63,209 bases of DNA, from contig NZ_JAANPA010000013.1 in NCBI RefSeq assembly GCF_011320075.1, positions 1-63,209 on the forward strand. Direction: 5' to 3'. This document shows, piece after piece, positions 58,501 through 63,209 of the stretch (the stretch's first letter is position 1; the number at the start of each line of letters is the position of its first letter). The notes below the pieces were generated by a model. It saw nothing but the letters and a program-made list of their open reading frames with translations, did no database searches and was not told the origin of the DNA. The position numbers and the translations under genes were made by a program. The stretch is from Sphingosinicella sp. YJ22. GTDB taxonomy: Bacteria; Pseudomonadota; Alphaproteobacteria; Sphingomonadales; Sphingomonadaceae.

Positions 58501-59462
58501 CCGATCAACCCATCCTGTCTGGAGACGAAATCGCGGCCCTGATGGGCCGTGAGGAACCCTCTGCGCGGCAGGATGGGCCGTCGCGGGAGCCGCGGCCGTT
58601 CAGCTTCGGCAGCGGCTCGGCGCAGCCGAGCGCCGCGCTTCCGGCGCTCGACCGAATCAACGAGCGGCTGGCGCGGCGCATCCGCGACCTCATCGAGCCC
58701 TATATCCGCGCCAAGCCGCGGGTGATCGCCGACCCGGCGGTGCTTCGTCCGCTGCGCGACTGGCAGGCCGAGCAGCGCCAGTTCGTCGGCCTCAGCCTGT
58801 TCACGATGAAGCCCTTGAAGGGAACGCTGGCGGTGTGCGTGCCGAGCGAGTTCGTCAGCCGCCTGGTCGACGCCTATTATGGCGGCACCGGCGCCGACGC
58901 CGAGCAGGAGGCGCGCGAGTTCACCGCGACCGAGGAACGGCTGCTTGCCCGTTTCTCAGAAAATCTGGTCGGCCTCGTCGCCGACGCCTGGCGCGAGGTC
59001 GCGCCGATCGAGCCGGCGCTTCGCGGCCGCGAGACCAGCCCGGCGCTGACCGGCGTGGGCGGTCCCGACGAAACCGCAGTGATCTGCCGCTTCATCGTCA
59101 CGCCGCCGCAGGCGCGGCCGGCGAGCCTCGACATCCTGTTTCCGGCCGCGGCCCTTCGCTCGGTCGAAGGCGCGCTCGCCGCCAAGGTCGGCGACGACGG
59201 CGGCCGCGGCGAGGAATGGCGGGGCAAGCTCAATGCCGCCCTGGCCGACATCCGCATCGAGGCGCGCACCGTGCTGGCGCGGCCCGAGCTCAGCGTCGGC
59301 GAACTGGTTCAATTGAAGGTCGGGGACGTCATTCCGGTCAGCATCCCGGCGATGGTGCCGCTGCTGGTCGAAGGACGCACGGTCGCACTGGGCTCGATCG
59401 GCGAGCAGGACGGCAAGGCCGCGCTCAAGGTCGACAAGATTACGAGGAGAATGGGTTCGTGA
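58497..59462 (+). CDS. fliM: Flagellar motor switch protein FliM
   Basis: A 321-residue C-ring protein. The N-terminal CheY-binding peptide reads LSGDEIAALMG (LSQDEIDALL in enteric FliM). The central CheC-like domain covers residues 45-230 with INERLARRIRDLIEPYIRAKPRV, and the C-terminal SpoA-like domain follows. It mediates switching on CheY-P binding. The stop overlaps the fliN start (GTGA). Confidence 0.93.
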   Translation: MTDQPILSGDEIAALMGREEPSARQDGPSREPRPFSFGSGSAQPSAALPALDRINERLARRIRDLIEPYIRAKPRVIADPAVLRPLRDWQAEQRQFVGLSLFTMKPLKGTLAVCVPSEFVSRLVDAYYGGTGADAEQEAREFTATEERLLARFSENLVGLVADAWREVAPIEPALRGRETSPALTGVGGPDETAVICRFIVTPPQARPASLDILFPAAALRSVEGALAAKVGDDGGRGEEWRGKLNAALADIRIEARTVLARPELSVGELVQLKVGDVIPVSIPAMVPLLVEGRTVALGSIGEQDGKAALKVDKITRRMGS

Positions 59463-59791
59463 GCGACATGGGGGAAATCCTGCCGGCCGACGAGGGCGCC
59501 GAGGCGCCGATGGCCGGCCGCAATTATCGGCTGCTCGCCGACATCCCGGTGCGGCTGTCGGTCGAGGTCGGCTCAACCGCGATCAAGCTGTCCGAGCTGA
59601 TGGACCTTGCAGAAGGCAGCATCGTCGAGCTCGACCGGCAGAGCCACGAGCTGCTCGACATCATGGCCAACGGCACCCTGATCGCCAAGGGCGAGGTGGT
59701 GACGGTCAACGGCCGCTTCGGAATCCGCGTCCTGGAAGTCGTCGCCGCCGACGCGCGGCTTGCGGGCGCGGGCCTGGAGCGGCGCCGGTGA
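59459..59791 (+). CDS. fliN: Flagellar motor switch protein FliN
   Basis: A 110-residue SpoA-domain protein from the GTG at 59459. The diagnostic stretch is LLADIPVRLSVEVGSTAIKLSELMDLAEGSIVELDR, ending in GEVVTVNGRFGIRVLEVV. It forms the base of the C-ring. A longer frame from 58835 is a shadow of fliM and is not used. Confidence 0.95.
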   Translation: MSDMGEILPADEGAEAPMAGRNYRLLADIPVRLSVEVGSTAIKLSELMDLAEGSIVELDRQSHELLDIMANGTLIAKGEVVTVNGRFGIRVLEVVAADARLAGAGLERRR

Positions 59792-60063
59792 CCGAATATT
59801 TTCTCCGCCTTCTGTTTCTGATCCCGCTCGTCGGCGGCCTCGCCTTCGGCGCGCTGTGGCTGTGGCGCAAGGCCCAGCCGGGCATGGCGGTGGGCCAGCG
59901 CGAGCGGCTCGTGAAGGTCGTCGACGCGGTGCCGATGGGCACCACCGGCCGCCTCGCGGTGGTCGAGTTCGACGGCAAGCGGATCCTGCTCGCGGTGTCG
60001 CGCACCGGCATCAGCCGCCTCGACGACGACGGCCGCTCGGCCATGGGCCTCCTCGATGGCTGA
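59788..60063 (+). CDS. fliO: Flagellar biosynthesis protein FliO
   Basis: A 91-residue membrane protein: one helix ([19 protein letters not shown]) followed by a small beta-rich domain with [41 protein letters not shown], the FliO pattern. It stabilises FliP ring assembly. It is coupled to fliN and overlaps fliP by 8 bases. Confidence 0.85.
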   Translation: MTEYFLRLLFLIPLVGGLAFGALWLWRKAQPGMAVGQRERLVKVVDAVPMGTTGRLAVVEFDGKRILLAVSRTGISRLDDDGRSAMGLLDG

Positions 60064-60922
60064 GGTTGCGTTTCCGCTCTCGAAGCGGACCCTCCTCAAA
60101 GCCGCGGCGATCTTCGTAGGCTTCATGGCCTTCGTGGTTCTGCTCGGCTTCTCGGGCGACCTCGCATTCGCCCAGGCTCAGGAAGCGCCGGCCCAGGCGC
60201 AAGCCGCGCCTCAGAACCCGCCGGCCGCCGCGGGCGGCCAGCCGGGCGCTCTCGACCGCGCGGTCGGCACGCTTTCGGGCGACGGACGGCCGCTGTCGCT
60301 CTCCTTGCAGATCCTCATCCTGATGAGCCTGCTGACGGTGCTCCCGTCGATCATCCTGATGATGACCAGCTTCACCCGGATCATCATCGTCCTGTCGATC
60401 CTCAGGCAGGCGATCGGGCTCCAGAACACGCCGCCCAACCAGGTGCTGATCGGGCTCGCCATGTTCCTGTCGATCTTCGTGATGCGTCCCGCGATCGACG
60501 AGATCAACCGGACCGCCTACACGCCCTACGGCAACGGCCAGATCTCGATCGAGGAGGCGGTGACCCGCTCCGGCCGGGTGCTCCACGGCTTCATGATGAC
60601 CCAGACCCGCGAGAACGACCTCAGGCTGTTCTCCGACCTCGCCAATGTCCGCGGCTTCGCCAATCCGCAGGACGTGCCCTTCTCGATCCTTCTGCCGGCC
60701 TTCGTGACCTCGGAGCTCAAGACCGCGTTCCAGATCGGCTTCCTGATATTCCTGCCGTTCCTGATCATCGACATCGTGGTGTCGTCGACGCTGATGGCGC
60801 TGGGCATGATGATGCTCAGCCCGCCGATCGTGTCGATGCCGTTCAAGCTGCTGCTGTTCGTTCTGGTCGACGGCTGGGCCCTCACCATGGGCTCGCTCGC
60901 CGCCTCCTTCGGCGGAGGCTAG
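60056..60922 (+). CDS. fliP: Flagellar export gate protein FliP
   Basis: A 288-residue protein with a long N-terminal hydrophobic signal (about 1-40) and an Ala/Gln-rich spacer. The conserved core contains [59 protein letters not shown] and the C-terminal [32 protein letters not shown]. It builds the export gate with FliQ and FliR. A base separates it from fliQ. Confidence 0.96.
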   Translation: MAEVAFPLSKRTLLKAAAIFVGFMAFVVLLGFSGDLAFAQAQEAPAQAQAAPQNPPAAAGGQPGALDRAVGTLSGDGRPLSLSLQILILMSLLTVLPSIILMMTSFTRIIIVLSILRQAIGLQNTPPNQVLIGLAMFLSIFVMRPAIDEINRTAYTPYGNGQISIEEAVTRSGRVLHGFMMTQTRENDLRLFSDLANVRGFANPQDVPFSILLPAFVTSELKTAFQIGFLIFLPFLIIDIVVSSTLMALGMMMLSPPIVSMPFKLLLFVLVDGWALTMGSLAASFGGG

Positions 60923-60923
60923 C

Positions 60924-61202
60924 ATGGTCGCCGACAATCCCGATTATTTCATCGGAATCGCCCAGCAGGCGCTGTGGATCGTCAGCCTGGCGTCCGCGCC
61001 GATCCTGATCCCGGCGCTCGCCGCGGGCCTTCTCCTCGGCATGGTGCAGGCGGCGACGTCGATCAACGAGCAGACCCTGACCTTCGTGCCCAAGCTGATC
61101 GTGGTCGGCATCTGCCTCGCCATCTTCGGAAGCGCCATCCTCATGCTGCTGGTCGACTTCACCCAGGAGCTGTTCGCCAGGATTCCAGAGATCACGCGAT
61201 GA
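60924..61202 (+). CDS. fliQ: Flagellar export gate protein FliQ
   Basis: A 92-residue protein with two membrane helices (ALWIVSLASAPILIPALAAGLLLGMVQAATSINEQTLTFVPKLIVVGICLAIFG). It is the classic FliQ size and motif (QAATSINEQTL). The stop overlaps the fliR ATG. Confidence 0.95.
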   Translation: MVADNPDYFIGIAQQALWIVSLASAPILIPALAAGLLLGMVQAATSINEQTLTFVPKLIVVGICLAIFGSAILMLLVDFTQELFARIPEITR

Positions 61203-61981
61203 TCCCGACGGGTTTCGCCGGCGTCGAAGCGCAATTGTGGCTGTGGATGGTCGCGATGATCCGTCCCGGCGCCTGCTTCCTCGCAGCGCCGATCTACGGC
61301 GCCAATTTCGTTCCGGTGCAGCTTCGGCTGATCGTCGCTCTCGCGGTCGGCATTCCAGGCCTCGCGACGACCAGCTTCGTGCTCCCCGCGGACGGGCTCG
61401 CCTCCTTCGCCGGAGTCGTGCTGGTCGCGAGCGAGGTGCTGGTCGGGCTCGCGCTCGGCTTCGCGGTGCAGATCGGCTTCGCGGCGGCGAGTATCGCCGG
61501 CGAGATCATCGGCAACGCCATGGGCCTCGGCTTCTCGGCGATGATGGACCCGGCGACCGGCGCCCAGAACCCGGCGCTGTCGCAGCTCCTGTCGATCATC
61601 GGCACGTTCCTGTTCCTGTCGATGGGCGGGCACCTGATGCTCGCCGCGATCGTGGTCGAAAGCTACCGAGCGCTGCCGCCGGGCGACGCCTGGCTCGCGG
61701 CGGAGAGCATCCGCAGGCTCGCTTATTTCGGATCGGTGCTGTTCGCCGCAGGCGTCTCGGTGGCGCTGCCGGTCGGCTTCTCGATCGTGCTCGTCCAGAT
61801 CATCATGGGCATGCTGTCGCGCACCGCGCCGGCCCTCAACCTGTTCGCGGTCGGCTTTCCGGCCGCCCTCCTCGCCGGAATGGTGCTTCTCGCCATCGCC
61901 GCGCCGATCATCGGCGAAGGCCTGGTCGCGGCGATGCAGGCGGGGCTCGAGGAATCGCGCCGGATCGCGCTCGGGAACTGA
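61199..61981 (+). CDS. fliR: Flagellar export gate protein FliR
   Basis: A 260-residue protein with six or more membrane helices. The conserved RPGACFLAAPIYGANFVPVQLRLIVALAVG opens it; GFAVQIGFAAASIAGEIIGNAMGLGFSAMMDPATGAQNPALSQLLS is the FliR signature. The ATG at 61199 overlaps fliQ; the longer frame from 60974 is a shadow. flhB follows after one base. Confidence 0.95.
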   Translation: MIPTGFAGVEAQLWLWMVAMIRPGACFLAAPIYGANFVPVQLRLIVALAVGIPGLATTSFVLPADGLASFAGVVLVASEVLVGLALGFAVQIGFAAASIAGEIIGNAMGLGFSAMMDPATGAQNPALSQLLSIIGTFLFLSMGGHLMLAAIVVESYRALPPGDAWLAAESIRRLAYFGSVLFAAGVSVALPVGFSIVLVQIIMGMLSRTAPALNLFAVGFPAALLAGMVLLAIAAPIIGEGLVAAMQAGLEESRRIALGN

Positions 61982-61982
61982 C

Positions 61983-63116
61983 ATGTCGGAGCAGGACCAG
62001 AGCCAGAAAACCGAGCTGCCGACGCCGAAGAAGCTTCGCGACGCGGCGGAGAAAGGCGACGTCCTCACCTCGCGAGAGCTCGGGACGGCGCTGGTGGTGG
62101 CGATGGGGGCGGCCTGGATCGCCTTCGCCGGTCCGGCGATGGTCGGCTCGCTCGAGACGATGGTCCGCGACGGGCTTTCGTTCGGCTTCGAGGACGTCCG
62201 CACCTTCGACCCCGCCGGCGCGGCGCTGCGCCTGCTGATGATCATCGCGGTCCCGATCGTCGGCCTGTTCGCGCTCACCATGTTCGCCGCGATCGGCGCT
62301 CCGGCCTTGCTCGGCTCGCTGGGCTTCCGCGGGAAGGCGGTCGGATTCAAGGCGAGCAAGCTCAACCCGGCCTCGGGCCTCAAGCGCATGTTCGGCCTCC
62401 AGGGGCTGATGGAGCTCGGCAAGTCGATCCTCAAGGTGCTGCTGATCGGATCGCTTGCCGTGTGGCTGCTGATGGGCGAGCTGCCCGGCCTGATCGGGCT
62501 CGGCACCCGCGACACGCGAGCCGCCATCTACAGCCTGGGCGGCACGTTCACGTTCGCGGTGCTGCTGATGGCGGGCGCGCTCGTCTTCATCGCGATGGTC
62601 GACGTGCCGATGCAGATGATGCAGCGCACCCGGCGCCTCCGAATGACCAAGCAGGAGATCAGGGACGAGCACAAGCAGCAGGAAGGCTCGCCCGAGGTCA
62701 AAGGCCATCAGCGCGCCAAGCAGCGCGAGGTCGCCCGCCGATCGGTGCAGAAGGCGATGGGCGAGGCGACGATGGTGCTCACCAACCCGACCCATTTCGC
62801 GGTGGCGCTGCGCTACAAGCAGGGCTCGGATCCGGCGCCGATCCTCCTCGCCCGCGGCCGCGGAGTCACCGCCGAGGCGATCCGCGAGCTCGCCGCCGAA
62901 AACAATGTGCCGATGCTGAGCTATCCCGAGCTCACCCGCGCCATCTACTACACGACCCGCGCCGGCCAGTTCGTGCGCGAGGACCTCTATCTCGCGGTGG
63001 CGACGGTGCTCGCCTTCGTGTTCAACCTCGATGCAGCGCGCGCCGCCGGCCACGCCCAGCCGTCGATCGAGGTCCCGCAGGAAGCGCGCTTCGACGCCGA
63101 CGGCCGGCGGGTCTAG
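61983..63116 (+). CDS. flhB: Flagellar export switch protein FlhB
   Basis: A 377-residue protein. The N-terminal motif SEQDQSQKTELPTPKKLRDAAEKGDVLTSREL and four membrane helices precede the cytoplasmic domain. The autocleavage site NPTH is present (MVLTNPTHFAVALRYKQG near residue 263), which is needed to switch export from hook to filament proteins together with FliK. It is the last gene of the fli operon, and a hairpin follows. Confidence 0.96.
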   Translation: MSEQDQSQKTELPTPKKLRDAAEKGDVLTSRELGTALVVAMGAAWIAFAGPAMVGSLETMVRDGLSFGFEDVRTFDPAGAALRLLMIIAVPIVGLFALTMFAAIGAPALLGSLGFRGKAVGFKASKLNPASGLKRMFGLQGLMELGKSILKVLLIGSLAVWLLMGELPGLIGLGTRDTRAAIYSLGGTFTFAVLLMAGALVFIAMVDVPMQMMQRTRRLRMTKQEIRDEHKQQEGSPEVKGHQRAKQREVARRSVQKAMGEATMVLTNPTHFAVALRYKQGSDPAPILLARGRGVTAEAIRELAAENNVPMLSYPELTRAIYYTTRAGQFVREDLYLAVATVLAFVFNLDAARAAGHAQPSIEVPQEARFDADGRRV

Positions 63117-63118
63117 CT

Positions 63119-63141
63119 CCCTCTCCCCAGCGGGGGGAGGG
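63119..63141 (+). terminator. Hairpin at the end of the fli operon
   Basis: CCCTCTCCCC (63119-63128) pairs with GGGGGGAGGG (63132-63141) through ten pairs, one of them G-U, with an AGC loop, starting three bases after the flhB stop. No T-tract follows. The sequence type is also a common dispersed element in alphaproteobacteria. Nothing else is recognisable to the window end. Confidence 0.55.
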
Positions 63142-63209
63142 TTGGGGTGAGGGGGTTCGGGCTTCGCGATTATCCTCGGATACAGGACGCTCGCTGCGCT
63201 CGCGGCCCC

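Overview
The window is GC-rich, densely packed bacterial chromosome, most consistent with an alphaproteobacterium of the order Sphingomonadales (Sphingomonas-like). The support is the protein families (DUF1192, DUF4112 and DUF4230 proteins, many short overlapping GTG/ATG starts), the flagellar gene order, and REP-like repeats of the type GTCCTGAGCGAAGTCGAAGGG. The genus assignment is inference; no 16S gene or other phylogenetic marker was compared.

Region 1 (1-28.4 kb) is a housekeeping and signalling mosaic. It holds the end of a class III nucleotide cyclase, a TonB-dependent receptor, a 7TM GGDEF protein, clpA, a quinone oxidoreductase, a GST, a BlaI/M56 peptidase pair with a textbook BlaI operator, an MBL hydrolase/DUF4230 pair, nadA-VOC-nadC, a lipoprotein solute-binding protein, a PilZ protein, tRNA-Leu(TAA), ihfB-rpsA, glnB-HTH-glnA, a Tat-type intradiol dioxygenase, map, a molybdopterin-binding protein and a second GGDEF protein.

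Region 2 (28.4-63.1 kb) is a nearly complete flagellar locus. motAB and the 11-gene flgBCDEFGHIJKL operon lie on the minus strand. flgA, flgM and a flgN-like gene diverge from flgB. They are followed by a lytic transglycosylase, flhA, flhG and fliA, then a two-gene insert (large HAD protein plus methyltransferase), two small exported or membrane proteins, and fliC on the minus strand. Last comes a sigma54 activator heading fliEFGHIJKLMNOPQR-flhB. fliD, fliS, flhF and the chemotaxis genes are not in the window.

The promoters fit a classical flagellar hierarchy. Near-consensus sigma54 sites precede flgB, flgA, the transglycosylase-flhA operon and the activator-fli operon. FliA (sigma28)-type sites precede motAB, fliC and flgM. 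The sigma54 activator and FliA/FlgM that would read these promoters are all encoded here.

The most unusual items are: an orphan intrinsic terminator between divergent flgB and flgA, suggesting an unannotated short RNA; the HAD-methyltransferase insert between fliA and fliC; an inverted REP pair read in frame inside fliK; a FlgH whose lipobox cysteine position is tyrosine; and a GGDEF gene whose start codon sits in the loop of a terminator-like hairpin.
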